Shown here: positions 38,701 through 53,107 of the stretch, one piece after another
Position numbering within the stretch: the stretch's first letter is position 1
Layout of the letters: every line of letters starts with the position of its first letter
Source: Limnomonas spitsbergensis
Lineage: Eukaryota > Chlorophyta > Chlorophyceae > Chlamydomonadales
Direction: 5' to 3'
Assembly: GCA_037349105.1 (NCBI GenBank)
Contig: JAYJMM010000075.1
Coordinates: forward strand, 1,054,001 to 1,118,000
DNA: 64,000 nt
Position numbers and translations under genes: made by a program
The notes under the pieces: generated by a model
The model's input: the letters and a program-made list of their open reading frames with translations, nothing else
What the model was told of the DNA's origin: nothing
Database searches by the model: none

Positions 38701-40529
38701 CCCTGCCCCCACAGCTGTTGCTGCACCAGCTGCTGCTGCCTCATCCTGCTCCGGAGCCGCTGCTCCTCATCACCGGCGGTCAGATATGAAAAGGTTTGCT
38801 GCGGAATATCTGTGCCAAACACAGCTCGGAAGATCCAGTTCAGCTCCAAGAACTGCATAGAGGGCCACAGGGGGGGGGGCGGGGATAGGACATGATAATA
38901 TCTGGGCCTGTTTGGGGCGAACCTGAAGTGCGGCTGAAAATATTGAATTCAACAGCCGATCTGGGGACACTCAAGTGAAATTCATGACACAACCAATTGA
39001 AGGCAAAATCAGGTGCCAAATTTGGAGGCTTGAAGAAAGGAAGGAAGAGAACACTGCAGCATGGCTCAAGGAATATGGCAGTGATGGTACCGCACACCAG
39101 CGTGTGGCCACCTTGAGTGCCAGGAGCTCAGGAGCCATTCTATGCACGTCTCCCATCAAGGTCCCAATCGCCAGCGAGGGGTCCACCTCGGGCAGCAGCG
39201 CAGCCAGCCGCCGCAGTGTGCGGGAGAGTGGGATGTGAGGGTACCTGACGAGCCAGCAGGGAGCACGTTCTAGAGGTCATGGTAAGAGTCGTTTGCTAAA
39301 TACGCCAAACCAACGTTGCATGTGTGGCGCCAGGGGAGCCCTGTTCCGCAACTTCGAAAATGTCCAAGAAATGGATGTTTGTTGTACATCATCACGCTCA
39401 CGTTCTCAACACAGCTGATCTTGGGTTGCTTCACCTAATTACCTACGATTCAGCTACATCAAGATTCAAGACCTACAGTCGTGGGGGCCAGGCGCATGGG
39501 CCGCTGGCCATTCAAAGTTTTGTCCACGTAAGCCTTGTGGTGGTCGCCCGGCAGCCTGCCGGAAGTGGCCGGCTGCGTAACGGTACTAAAAGTGAAGCTC
39601 AGTCTCCCACACTCTGTCATCCCACCTGAGTACCTGCCCTGCCTGCTCAGACAGCACAAGCCGGGGGAGGAAGCTGCCGGAACCTGCTCCTGCCAGCAAA
39701 GACTGTGACCTGGGCGGTAACTGCATCTCAAGGAAGGCCTTGGCCCTGTCATGCAGTAGGGTGGCATCACACGGCAGCTGACCCTGAAGGCAATGGGTAA
39801 AACAAAAGAAGCTAATATATTCTTGCCATGGAAGAGATGCAGGAGCTGTTCACCATATGGCAAGCGCTTGTGGCTGGGAGTTCCTCCTTGCTCGGTCCCA
39901 TACCTTGCGCACAAGAGACGATACGGCAGATGCTGCCCTCTTCCCAACCTGCAGCTCCCGAGCCAGGCGGTACCTACGAGGTGGATCAGGTCCTTTGACT
40001 GTGGAGCCGTCCGTATGCTCTGAGAGTGTTAGCACGGCATTGAAGTTTGGCCTCGCAACTAGTGGCCCTTGAGAGTGGCAGCATGGCTACCAACGGGGCA
40101 TTACCATGCCTGGGTAAGGTACTCTGTCCATTGAACCGATCATTTCAAACACTCTGCAGGCCTTAATTTATGCCTATCGTGCCTTACCATAGCACATCGA
40201 ACTGCTCCCAATCGCGTCCCAGTGGTGGGTCCCCGGGCAGCGGATATATCTCCACCCCTGCCCTTCCAAACTGGCTATGCCCCGACCGAGGCCCTGGGCT
40301 GAGATTGACATCAAACTTTGCAGGCTGAAGGATCACTGGCCTTGGCGTGCTGCTTGCTGCTCGGGTGGACGTTGCATGCAATCGCCAGGATCTGCTGGGA
40401 TCCATGTGCATGCTGGCAGGAATGATGCTGTCGCTGCATGATGCCGTCCATGGCAGGGACTGGACCAGCCTATTCACTTGGTGAGCCATCCATGTCGATT
40501 CCACGTGTGCCGAAGCAAACTCGTGCGGA
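35776..40529 (-). CDS. large mTERF-like helical-repeat protein (tentative)
   Basis: Minus-strand exons in phase: about 40188-40529, 39904-39973, 39626-39783, 39091-39244, about 38700-38852 (3' end unresolved), 37759-38135, 37191-37347 and 35776-36810. The first exon and start codon lie upstream of 40529 and were not found with confidence. Several segments look like mTERF repeats, helical units ending in proline-leucine blocks: VVLRSHPQLLDLPAGLVASR, VVERRGDILLLPSEQLRVNL, LLPEVDPSLAIGTLMGDVHR with PELLAL. mTERF proteins act in organelle transcription or RNA processing. The last exon (345 codons) begins with a helical segment and then becomes a Ser/Gly/Arg/Glu-rich low-complexity tail. Four or more copies of the family-A repeat lie in its introns. 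It could instead be another algal helical-repeat protein; the family call is from pattern only. Confidence 0.5.
36965..37095 (+). repeat. family-A dispersed repeat (mTERF-like gene intron)
   Basis: Contains ACCAGACCACCTTTGGAATG, ACCTTGACCAGCCTACAG and GGGCTTGCTGCACCAGGCCC. Confidence 0.8.
37600..37740 (-). repeat. family-A dispersed repeat, reverse copy (mTERF-like gene intron)
   Basis: Contains TTGCAGCAAGCCTTGCTGCT, TGGGCCACCAAGTGTAGGCC and TTTGGTCCCCATCGACC. Confidence 0.75.
38190..38250 (+). repeat. family-B dispersed repeat (mTERF-like gene intron)
   Basis: Contains GTGCATACCCGATGGGCCCT, GCTGAACGCTCGGCCACGTG and GGGCTGGTAGGGGAT. Confidence 0.65.
38340..38500 (+). repeat. family-A dispersed repeat (mTERF-like gene intron)
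   Basis: Contains GTTTGGGGGGCTGCTGGGCG, GCCACCACTGGGACCATGGG and CTTGCTGCACCAAGCCCTGC, ending in CTGAAGTGTAACTGAA. Confidence 0.8.
39435..39595 (-). repeat. family-A dispersed repeat, reverse copy (mTERF-like gene intron)
   Basis: Contains GATTCAGCTACATCAAGATT, GGGCCGCTGGCCATTCAAAG and GTGGTCGCCCGGCAGCCTGC. Confidence 0.7.
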
Positions 40530-40748
40530 CTGCAAAATCCCCTTGGGCTTCGGAGCGGGCCAAAATGACTGAGGCCACTGATTCAGGGTCCCCTCTGACT
40601 AGGTACTAGGGCTCTTACAATCAGGCGAAAATCTCAACGCTACTGCAACTACGAAGCCCATCGACTAAGATTAAATATAAACACTATTTAAATCTCGGCC
40701 AAAGTCTTACTGTCGATTCTCCGGAGAAATACTCTGAATTACCTGTCA

Positions 40749-43469
40749 ATGCAAGGTCGTTTCCGTTGCTTGGGCGCTCGTAGCTGTTTCTCTAGAAGTC
40801 CGTGCGTTCCACCCGTTAGAAATGCTACAAATCTGAGGTGGCTGAGATGCAGCGGGCGCGACCTTAACTCTCAAAGTGGGGAGGAGTCCGCCGGGGAGTC
40901 CGCTGCGCAGTCAGTCCGAGCAGGCTTGGAGAACTTGTTCACAGTCTCCGTGAATGAACCTTCCGTCCCCGTTTCATCCATGCAGCCTACCCGCTGGCCC
41001 AGTGTGGACTGGTGAGGAGTGTGCATGGGGCCCTTCAAACCATGACAGCACTCCATGCCTTGCAGCCCTCAACAGGAATGCTTAATTAAGTGAACAGCAT
41101 GGTCACCGAATGCTTTCCCTGGTGTTTTTTGTGGTTCTGGTTGCGACCTAATTTTCGTGCCTGCCTCAAACAGGTCACGGTATCATTTGCAGCTCCTTTT
41201 CGTTGACAGGTGAGACAGGTCACCGATAATGTTGGTGCTTGTCCAGGGTGGTTGTGGTGAGTTTGGTAACTTTTTTGTAGCCCCGAAGAACTCCATGAGT
41301 ATCTTCCCTGTGTTTAAGAGACCTGTGTAGGTACTGCGGTATGAAACACTGACTGATACTGGTAAATTGAGTCAGATTCAGATTTATTTCCCAGAGGCAC
41401 TGTTGTTGAGTGTACTCTTGTTGATCTGCCATTACCTGGTTATACAGTATACACATGATTTCCCATCAAACGCTGTGATTCATAGATCAGGGTCTGTACG
41501 GTCACGATTCGCAGCCGGGTTGTTTGAGCGGATTGCTGAGTGGAACGGCTGGAGCAGAGCCCTCATACCCTCGTCCTGTGGCCTGCATGCGGACGATGCT
41601 GCGGACGAGGGCAGAGAGACCAGCGTCTCAAAAATGGCAGCCATCTTCAGCGAGGGTTCATCCTTGGTAAGCTGCTGCTTATAAACTTCTCTGTCCCCTT
41701 TTATTTTGATATGCCACAAGCGGATGTTATTACTCGGCATACCGCAGACATGTCAAACCTGTCTGGTAGAAACTTTGACCCAGCTACATGTGATACTCGT
41801 GCAACAGTGTGACCCATCTGTTCCTCTTCCCGTGCAGGGACTGTGGACGCGTGGCCTGGCCAGACCAGTGGAAATGTTTGACACTGCTGACCTGGATCGA
41901 TACGACCTAGTGCTGGTGAGTTTTAGCACGCACAAGTGATAACACCCCATAATTGACAGGACTGGCTATCATGCTAGCATGCACCTGTCGGGCATTCTTC
42001 CCTTCAGTTTTGTTTTCCGTGGCTCACCAAACGTGCAGGCGTTCAGACACACCTCTGCTCACTAGTTACTACCGGCCTAAGGCCTGATACTTGACCTACC
42101 ATGCTGTTTGGGCCGCTGGCCATAGGTCTGGACCACCTGGTTGTTATTGGCCAAGGAGCGGCTTACCAAATGTGGGCTTGTCGCTGGGGAAAACTCAACC
42201 CCTGTTGAGTACCTACTTGTGACTGGCCCTCATGCCTACATGCGAGCTCAGGTTCTGGACCGAGATCTTCACAATGAGATGCTGAGCCAGGTGCCAGCAG
42301 AGCACTGGGAGCACTACAACAATAAGGTAAGACTCAGACTCAGATCGCTGCTTTAGTTCAAAGAGGCTAGTACAGGTCGTGTATGGACTATGAAGGGTGG
42401 GCTCACTTAGTCACAAAAATCTCCATACTGGTACAATGCAGAAGTGGTGATGGTAGTCCATGGCAGAAATACGTTTCAGGGCAGGTGCTGGTCTGGGCCA
42501 GTTGAGCAAATCCTGCCCCAATCGCACGCTTTGCAGATTTGCTTGCTCACCTGCTTCAGCGGCTATGAGAGCGAAGGCATCATGCTCGCAAAGGGCGGCT
42601 TTGCGCTGCTGCCCATGCAGCTTTCGTGGATCCTGAGGCAGGCATTTTCATCATCGAAAATGGTGGGTTGGTGCAATGGCGACTGCCGGGGGAGGGCTGG
42701 GTAGCATGGCATGCTTCAGGCTTGTCCCTCACTTTAAGTTTACAGTCCATTTGTGAGGACAAGGATGTCACTTGCTCATTTGCCGTCCGGGTCCTCTGTT
42801 CCGGACAAACGAGACAACCAATGCGTATGCCTGATGTATACTGAGATTACTGTTGAGCTATAAGCTATCTTTGTCTACGCAGATTCTCAACTTTTCTATG
42901 TTGCTAGCAAGTTTGATCGAGACAGCTCAAATTCGTCACATTTTCATCTCAAGTCTCGGCCCCAAGATTTCTTTACTTCAGTTTCATTGGGGCACAGAAG
43001 GGGCATGGGATTTGTACCTGCATACTATTTCGGGTACTCGTACAAGATGAGACAGATATAGCCAGTGTAAGTTCAGAGGTATGATTACTGGTCAATGTCC
43101 TGCCTGTTTTTTCTCCGTTATTGAATGACTTCCTCACGTCTTCAGGTGGTCGATGTGCCATCCCCGGACTTTGCCTCGACAACCAGCATCGAGGAATGTA
43201 GTGCCATGGTAGGTGCTACTGCATGCCAGATGAATAGCAGGGCTGCATGCAGCACAAAACCGTCTAGCATGTGTCCACATCTGACAGATTGCACAGGCTC
43301 CTCATGTCTGAATGTACCTTAGTGGATCTATCTTACTGTTCTTGCTTACAATGTCACCCCCTGTTGTCTGGTGTAGGTGAGTGCGCTCATCCTCTCGTGT
43401 GGTGGCCTATGCAAGTATCTCATGGATAGCCACCCGGATGATCTGCCGGACTACGATCCCGTGGATTGA
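40749..43469 (+). CDS. low-molecular-weight protein tyrosine phosphatase-like, plastid-targeted
   Basis: Eight exons in phase: 40749-41011, 41193-41209, 41491-41666, 41838-41915, 42252-42326, 42537-42662, 43146-43208 and 43377-43469, giving 296 residues. The first about 60 residues are rich in Arg, Cys and Ser and fit a chloroplast transit peptide. The body follows the LMW-PTP order: VRSRFAAGLFERIAEW (after the P-loop), SCGLHAD, RGLARPVEMFDTADLDRYDL, VLVLDRDLHNEML and a C-terminal VVDVPSPDF. The family removes phosphate from phosphotyrosine using Cys in CxxxxxRS. In my model the P-loop region reads SFSLTGSVRSRF, without Cys at the expected place and one residue short; it depends on a 17-base exon that fits phase exactly but is otherwise unsupported. 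Either the enzyme is inactive or that small exon is wrong. Confidence 0.7.
42050..42170 (-). repeat. family-A dispersed repeat, truncated reverse copy (PTP intron)
   Basis: Contains TGTTTGGGCCGCTGGCCATA and GGTCTGGACCACCTGGTTGT. It creates an AG/GT that mimics an exon start but breaks the frame. Confidence 0.5.
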
Positions 43470-46049
43470 TAGAGATAAGGCCCTGTCCAATCAACTGATG
43501 TATGACACAATGAGTTTTTGAGATGTATCTACTAATTGTGTTTAGGCATCATAGGTCTTCAAACCGCGCAGGTTGCTAGTGAACGATGTTTTTCATCCTT
43601 GATATCTTTTAATAATGGTACAAACTGGCAGTCATGTATTTGTATTTACTCGTCCTCTACCTACAACAGGCAGTTTACTAAGCATACCTGTATTTGATAT
43701 TTCCTCAATGCTTGAATGAAAATACTTTTGTGAAGCTTGTTTGTTACGCACCGAAATATGAAATCGAGGCCAGTACAATATCAGGCCTAACAGATTTGTC
43801 ATAATTGACTGCACCGTGTGTTTCACCGTGTCTCTCTCTTGTACTCTTTTTGCTTGGGTCACCCATTCCTGAGGGTGCACCCCACAGCCGCGACAGATTA
43901 TGGTTTGACCAGTGCTCCATGCATTTGGTCATTTATGACTGAGAAGGTGCAGGGTATGTTTGGGACCAGCTTGAGCAATCCCACCGACTTTCCGGACAAA
44001 GAAACACGTCCCCATGACCCTGGTCGATTTAAGCAGAGCCCACAGGGTCAAGATTTGAACCTCCCTTTGATGACAACACGGTCCGCCAGGAGCCTTCCAT
44101 GGGAACAGGAGAGCACAGTGAGATTTTCTCAGGCCTCGAGCCTCCGGTCAGTGACAGTACACCTCCAGTCTTTGGTGCACGTGGCGCACCATGTGCACAA
44201 GCAGGGTGAGGCATTCAAATAGTGTCCACTGTGGACTCAGGTCAGACTCTATGGCAGGGTGCCAAGGCCTCTAAGATCGTTTTCAGAGCAATACAGCGCT
44301 CCAGTGCAGATTGAAATCGTAGCATGCCTGAGAAGTACTCGGTGTCCCACCGTCTCAAGCACCAAGAGGGGTCGGGCAAGTGTATGAATCAAGCTGAGCC
44401 TGAATTCCTCCAGTTCACACTTTCCTCTGCGTACAGAGTTACGCAGTGGGAGCTGTGCCAGAAGTGGGCCGACACATGCCAAGCCGCGAATGAGCGTGGC
44501 CAGCTTATGCCCTGCTCTGCCCCACTCGTGACGACTGACATCTGCGAGGTGCTTGCACTCTTTCCTTTGCAAGACCAGGTTGCCCCTCACCCACATGCGG
44601 GCCAAGATGGACTGGCCAAGGAGGACCAGCACAGCCCATTCCTACGGTAATGTGGGAGGACCACACTTGCTATGATTTAAGCAAGTTCGTTGCCGACTTG
44701 AGGTATGTGGGTTCTCCAAGTTTCCTATCCCAAGCGTGCCACGGCGTCAGTCCTTTCCAGAAAGGTTGGTGGTGGGCCCCATCTGTGAGTTTCTAAAAGT
44801 ATTCCCCCAATCTTTGCTCACCCACCTTCCCTCAGAGGAATCACCAGCCTATTATGCAGCACCACCTGCCAGGTCGCCTGCATTAACATCTGCGGTTCAC
44901 GCCTGGCGGCATACGCCTGCCGGGTCTTGCTCTAGTTCACACTTGTGGTAACACCTGTCAGTATTTGCATGCCAGGTAATCTGTCAGTGCACACCTGTTG
45001 TACACACCTGCTGTGCACCCCTGTCCGTATGCGCCAGATTGTTGATGCGTTTATGCCGACGATGCTGAGCCTGTTTGAGCAGGGTCCAGAGGTGTAACTT
45101 AAGTGACATGTGCTTTTATGGAAAATGCGCAGCATCAGCAGTGAGCATGCCAGCAGGCCTTCATCTACTGTGTATGTTGAAACTTTTGCAACTTGAAACT
45201 GCCTGCTGCCAATTTTTCCCACTTCGTGTAGATTACGAAATCTGAGTTTGAAATGAATGGTTAGCCTAGAATCATTACCGGTAGTAAACGAATGTATGGA
45301 GAAGCAAGGACTTAATTATAATCAAATCAAGTAGTTGCATTACAATGTCATGATGCACGACATAGATGTCAATTGATGGAAAGAGCTCCAGAACAATGCA
45401 ATGAGGCCTTACAGGAAGCGCAAATGATGAGACGAGGGTAGTCTCTAAGAGTGGGGTCGTACAGGCATGAGTGCATGTCCGAAGGGGAGATTGTGCAGAA
45501 GTGAGGTAACACAGGGTCAAAATGGTCACAAGCTGCTTTTCCTTTGAAAATCCACATCAACTTCACGTTGTCACATCACGGACGGAGGTGGATAACAGGC
45601 TTTTCAACATCATAATGAGGTGCCTCCGTCTGCATGGCTGCATGAGTGCATGCACCCGCTTTCATTGTATCCTGTCGTATGTGCCCATGATTCTGCTTAT
45701 GGACAAGTGCATGGAAGCCCATGATAAATTTATAGGCGAGCGTAGTGCATCGTCATGGCAATTCATTGCGGTTGTGATCTCATGATTACCGGTATTGATC
45801 TCTTATATATATGATATGATCTGTTATCTCCTTAGGACATGTGAAGAGCCGCTTGAAACGGCGTGAAAGAGTGTGGACAAAGGGCTTGATAAATGGATGA
45901 GTTACAGCAGTGCCGAAAACACAAGCAGTCATCCCGAAATTCCCTAAAACCTCTGGAAAACCTCTGCCTAAAACCCACTTTTGCGTAGAGGATTTTTGCA
46001 CAAATATTTGGGTCGAGCGTGTGTGTTCTACGCCTCTACCATAAGGAAA
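43470..46049. other. region without a recognised gene
   Basis: Open frames of 134 codons (43818-44222, plus), 108 codons (44324-44650, plus) and 127 codons (44249-44632, minus) occur but show no domain. A family-B repeat fragment lies near 45060-45100. The segment 45786-46049 should contain the promoter and leader of the coiled-coil gene. Confidence 0.4.
45060..45100 (-). repeat. family-B dispersed repeat fragment, reverse
   Basis: Contains CTGTTTGAGCAGGGTCCAGA followed by GGTGTAACTT. Confidence 0.55.
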
Positions 46050-47034
46050 ATGGCGAAGAAGAATAAAAAAGCTGCTCCCCTTAACCCTGCTGCCTCGGCC
46101 AGCATTGAGGAAACTGAGAGGGCAGAGTCACCTGCCCCAGATGCCTCGTTCGATTCTCCCAGCACTACGCAAGAGGACATAAAGATACAAGCACAACCGG
46201 AAGCAGAAGCACCTGTTGTTGTCGAAGATATTAAAGATGACAGCAGTGCGGAGCAGCTGGAAGCTCTCAAGGAGCTTGAGGCAGCAAAGCGAGAGATTTT
46301 GAGCATGAAGGTTCAATTAGCTGAGAAGGATGCTGAGATTGCCGAGCTCAAGTCGAGGGCAACTTTGAATTCGGGCGCGGGCGCGCCTGTTGCCTCAAAC
46401 GAGCATATTGAGAAGCTGCAGGTGCTCATCCTTGCCCAGATCTAACCTGATATTTAAATGTAGACAGATATGCTGGACTGGCTGGTGAACAAGCTGTAGT
46501 GCCCAGCAAAACGTCTCCTGTGTCAGTCATGCAGATCTGTCATCAATGACTTGGGCCAAGTCCCTTGACTCAAGAGATTCCACCTTAGGAAGCTGGCGCT
46601 AACTTCAATGATTACAAATCCGCAGGACCGTCTACTTTTATTGAAGAAGGAGCAGGCCGAGGCTGATACTGCTCGGGAGAGTGCTTGGTGAGAACCACAG
46701 TGGATGCCTGTTTGTCACGACGCATGACTGTGTTCTCCCTGGCTTTTGAAGCCACATTGGATGATTGCTCTGACCTGATGTTCTCTCCCTTACTGGTTGC
46801 ATGTGTGATATAGAAGGCTTGTGTGATATATAAGGCGCTGCAATTCCTGCAAAACTGCATGGTCTCTGGGCCTAATGTGATGGCCTCCCCCTCTTATTAT
46901 AATCCTATTCTCTCCAAATGAACTGTAGGCGCCAGCTCAAGTCAGTTGTGGCGGAGATCTCTAGGCTGGCAGTACCAGATGCGAAGGCCGCATCTACTGC
47001 CAGCACGCCCACAGGGGCTGGGATTGTAGTGTAG
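46050..47034 (+). CDS. small coiled-coil protein, function unknown
   Basis: Three exons in phase: 46050-46421, 46626-46687 and 46929-47034, giving 179 residues. The protein starts with a basic stretch (MAKKNKKAAPL), then an acidic, Pro/Ala/Ser-rich region, then a clear coiled coil with heptad leucines (about residues 75-105: LEALKELEAAKREILSMKVQ and following), continued in exons 2 and 3 (DRLLLLKKEQAEADTARESA, RQLKSVVAEISRL). The C-terminus is Ala/Thr-rich. The frame is also open upstream to 45981, but the ATG at 46050 has the better context (AAAATGGCG). I do not recognise a family; golgin-like or scaffold proteins are possible comparisons. Confidence 0.7.
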
Positions 47035-47449
47035 AAGAAGCCCTCTCTGTCTTGATGCCCAGTATTAGCAGGGGGAATTAGCCCCTGGTTTCCGATGACT
47101 ATCGACTTTTCTTTCGGTCCGCGACATAGAGATCCACGAATCATTTTCAGTTCAGTGATCAAGCACCTCTGCAGCCATGTGCTTTATCTTCATAAATGAT
47201 GGCAACTTTGACATTGCATTACCGGTATATAACACGGAATGCTTTTTGTAAACGAATGTTAATGACATTATAATCTGGCCAACAAATACGCTTCCAGACC
47301 CGGTCAGGTATAACTACGGTATGCTAGGTCTTGTGCTCTATCGTTCGTTTTTATATGTTATGAGTTTGGTATTTGGTGCATGTTGCAAATGCCCGAAACC
47401 CGGTTCCAGCACAAAAACCTACGACAGTGAAAAACAATTGAAGGCGTTA

Positions 47450-47510
47450 CACCTCCAGGCCCTACTCAAAAGGCTCGGCCGCGTGGGTGCCCAATTAATC
47501 GGTTGGGAGG
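47450..47510 (+). repeat. family-B dispersed repeat
   Basis: Contains CCAGGCCCTACTCAAAAGGC, TCGGCCGCGTGGGTGCCCAA. Confidence 0.7.
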
Positions 47511-48564
47511 AAAGAAACATAGATCGGTTGGTCAGGAAAAACAAGCCAAAGCATCCCACCCTGTCCTGCCCTGGTACAAGGCGTGGAAGACTCTATTGCC
47601 GAGACTGATCCCCGCTTCCTAAGCTGATCTTGCACGCTGAGGCTTTGGCTCCCCATGCTAGCTGTCTCCCCTAGCCAAAAAGCGACCCTACTGAGCAAAG
47701 GACCAACACATCTGCATACGAGTGGCGTGGGAGTGAATCCCATACGGTAGTGCAGAAGCCTCAGTCCGGAGACATGACGCGGGTGCAACGCAGGTAAGTT
47801 ATGCACCACCTACAAAGGAAGGTTTCTCCGGAAATGTCGGTGGAATGTCTGATTTATGGTAAGCAAATTAGCATGCTTGGTATGCGGAATCTCATCAAGT
47901 GGATGAAAGTGATCTAAAATTTGTGAAATATCTGTATCAATCATAGAGATCAGTATGATAACTACATGAGTACATGTCTGGGACTCTGTGCCCTGCTAAA
48001 AAAGGCGTGAGTCAAGTGGGCCCTCGCATGCCAACTGAGTCCGCTTACATACTATGTTCTCCGCCCGTTCTACGATTATCCACGTGGAATTTGATATTCT
48101 GCAATAATGCGCCGTTGGGTTCTAGACTTCCAGCTTGCCCAGCCAGAAGGCGCTACTGATTTATCCCATTCGTTGGGACACGGTCTTACAAACCTGGGCT
48201 GGACAGTCTTCCCTCGGCCCACACTCTAGCAGGCGCAGGATATGACGAGGCCTGAATCCCTGCTGTCCTGCTGGGCCAGCGGCGCCCATGCTGTTGCTGC
48301 CGCCGCATGGCAGTATAATGGGGCTGCTCAAGAACTGAAGGGTTTGGATACCGATGCTGCCTGTTCTTTTGTGGGCACACGCCCATGCACATTATTTGTG
48401 CTGAATGGACTGGGAACATATGAGGTGTGAGTTTGGATTGGGGTTGAGAGATGCATGGGACTTGTGCCTGCTAATTAGACACTCCAAATAATATGGGACC
48501 TGCCAGCCCCCTTCAGCCTCCACCAGCGCACAACTACTCCTGACCACACTTTTCAACAATACGT

Positions 48565-48695
48565 GACCTCCTGAAGCAGGGCCCAGAGGTGTAACGTTAT
48601 TAACTATTCATCAAAACCTGAAGCATGTCAATCAATTACCGTCAACCTCTAGGCCCTGCTCAAGAGGCTTGGCCGCATGTGCAGCCAACTCTCTG
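48565..48695. repeat. two family-B copies in inverted arrangement
   Basis: A reverse copy (GAAGCAGGGCCCAGAGGTGT) at 48570 is followed by a forward copy (AGGCCCTGCTCAAGAGGCTT, GGCCGCATGTGCAGCCAAC) at 48650. Confidence 0.65.
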
Positions 48696-50249
48696 ATCGG
48701 GAGACAAGGGAACAAATGAAAAGGAGAGGGAGGGAAATAGGGAATGGAATCTGAAATATGAAACACCGTATGTGGCGAAGGCCCATTACCCACGCTTAGC
48801 CGGCATCACCGGGGTATTTCCCAATTGGTACATTCAACTATTCAAGCCATCCGATGGCAGTTCCTGAGAAATTATTGGGCTGCCACTGTGGCAGTCAGTA
48901 ATACAATTTTGCAGCCACAAAATGTGGTACAGTACCACGTACGCGTACGGTATGCTAGGTAACGTATGAGGTACCGTACCCCATTTAGGTGATCTAAAAT
49001 AGGGGCATTTGAAAATTGCCTCTTTCTAGATAAATTATGTTACAATGATCTGCCTGTTTTCTTACAGCGAGAGAAACTATTAAACAGAAGACGCAAGAAA
49101 TCATGGAAACCAAGAAAGGAAAGTTATGTGTCGTTCCATGCAAGCGGTGCGCTTCGTGCTCAAACAGGAGCATGCAAATGACAAAAAATAAATTCCGAGC
49201 TGGATTCATGAATGCAAAGTTAATGAGGTGCCACTTCGAGGGAAATCAATATCCCCAACAAAAAGAACCTGACGATCAGGTCACCAAATGCTAGTATACC
49301 ATACAGTAACATACAGGTATGCATAATTGCTGATTTTGACTGAAGGCGGTCTCTTAAGAAAGAACTTGCATATCAGCAATGCAAAGAAACTGTCCTTCAC
49401 TGTGTCTCTGATGATCTTTTAATTGTATCTCCACGTCAGTGTTCAGAGATATTGAACACTCGCATTGAGATTGAAGCGCATGTCCATCATGTGACTAGAT
49501 TAAATATTAGAAACCATTAACCGGTAGCTGTCATCCAGGAGCTTTGCCTTGATTTTTCCTGTTCAAGTGTAAGCAGGTATATCTCTGAGGAGCATAAATC
49601 TATCAGCATATTTTACATCGACAAGGTGACGGAAGCCCAAACACGAAAACGGATCAGAGCATCTGATTGGTGTGAGTGTGTGACAAATGACCTCTACTCG
49701 GCCTAGGTTCAAGCCAGAGGGGTCACAAGCAAGATAGGCCTTGCTCATCACCCTGTCAAGAGAGTGTCGCAATTTGGTTGCCATACTCACCGGTAGCATC
49801 AGACACGAATCTCACTGTCGGTCAGAGCGCAAAGGGTTGGGGTCTTCTAAGGGGATGCAGGACACAGGCGGAGGTCATGGCTGGCGATGACTGGTAGGGT
49901 GACAGCTCAGGGTGACAGCGTCATAGTCATAGGGTTTAAATAGTCATGTACTACCGTGCTCTCAGAATAGCTCAGCGGTAAACTAGGTTGAAGTAATAAG
50001 GCAATAAATTCGATATTGACATCAGCAACACCGTCAAGTGTATGACGACAAGCAACCCGACAAGTCGACAACCCGAGATGTGGTACTGGAACCCCTTACT
50101 GGAACCTCGATGGTGCAGTACATGTTCCGCGTCCAGTACTTGCACGGCAGCCCTGTGACGGCAGCCCATAAATTACCGTGTGTGCCCTCGAAGCATAGTC
50201 TTGCAAAGCAAAATATATACTATCATTCTGCTATTTTCTACCCTAAATC

Positions 50250-52009
<1,760 letters not shown>

Positions 52010-53107
52010 ACTTAGGGTTGAGGAGAGCCTGCAGGTTCAGCTGAATGACATTGCACGCACTGAGTTTTTAATTTTGTAAATCGTGACTTGAGGGCCCCTA
52101 ACCCTGAAGGCCTGAATGGAAGGTTACACAAGGTTACGTTAACACAGACGACAAACGAATTGGTTGTTTGTACTCTCCAAATCTTTTTCTGCAGTACAAC
52201 GTCTAGGCTTTTTTGCAAGGATATGAATTCATGTACCATCCTGTGACCACGCGCTTGTATCTTCGCAGTGCTCCTGATACTCTTGACTAGTTTTGATATT
52301 TTGGGGTGCGGTGCTTCAGTGATTTCGAACAGTTCACTTTTCTACTGAAGAAGGAGCAAATCGTGATTACATTAACCTGGCATTGATTGAGAATCATTCA
52401 ACGGCATTAGCAACCAAGTGAATCGGGATATCAAGGAATTGGAGAGAAAAAACAAGGAGTGGTTTCCGGAGTGGAAGATAATCGATCTCGAGACTGGCAA
52501 AAGTAGAGTATAACGTGTCTGACAAAAGTATTCCTGTCAAATGGAACGTAATCTCACAGGATAAGGGATGTGGTCCGAAATGACACGTACAGTACTTGTG
52601 CCCCCAAACAGTAAGCAGTTCCCAGATATGTGATGCCATAGACAAATTGTGTTCAAGCAGCGAGCACCTGCTGACAGTGTGCGGTACATGGCAATTAGTC
52701 ACCATGCAACAGGGCAGGGATCCGGAAAAAAGATGACTCCATTCTCGACTCCATTTGATGTAAATAATTTTCAACAAGCAGACACTGCTTAAATGATGGG
52801 GCATCAGCATGTTAATTTGACCATATAGGTTGAACGTAATATAGATGATAGTAGATGCCGTGTCCCTTCTTGCCTCTGGGCCAACTATAACTCGTTCATG
52901 CTGTAATCCGTTTTACTTTCGCAATGAAGCACAACATTATGAACCATAGGAAAGAATGACTTATGCACTCATGCAATGGTGGACACCTCCAGATATCTAC
53001 CTAGCTTATTTCAATGTGGCATAGATCCAGAGAACATACGAATTTGTGCAGGCCTCATGCTGCCAAATGTCCAGTGATGTTGACAAAATGAGTGAAATGA
53101 CACTTAC
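52010..53107. other. convergent intergenic region (beta-tubulin 2 / PHPT-like 3' ends)
   Basis: Both flanking genes end here, so it should contain two 3' UTRs. No gene is recognised; a 138-codon minus-strand frame at 52394-52810 has no domain. Confidence 0.5.

Larger units (their letters stand above)
47035..50249. other. long intergenic region with family-B repeats, no gene
   Basis: Between the coiled-coil gene and beta-tubulin 2 I see no credible coding sequence. It contains family-B repeat copies near 47450-47510, 48565-48600 (reverse) and 48645-48690. The last few hundred bases before 50250 should hold the tubulin promoter and 5' leader. Confidence 0.5.

Noticed and set aside
44029..44214. 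Possible minus-strand tRNA (GGTTCAAATC)
   Set aside because: The flanking bases do not form a T stem and no other arms are seen.
49955..50010. tRNA-like segment (TAGCTCAGCGGTA)
   Set aside because: The D-arm-like start is not followed by a T-arm or acceptor pairing.
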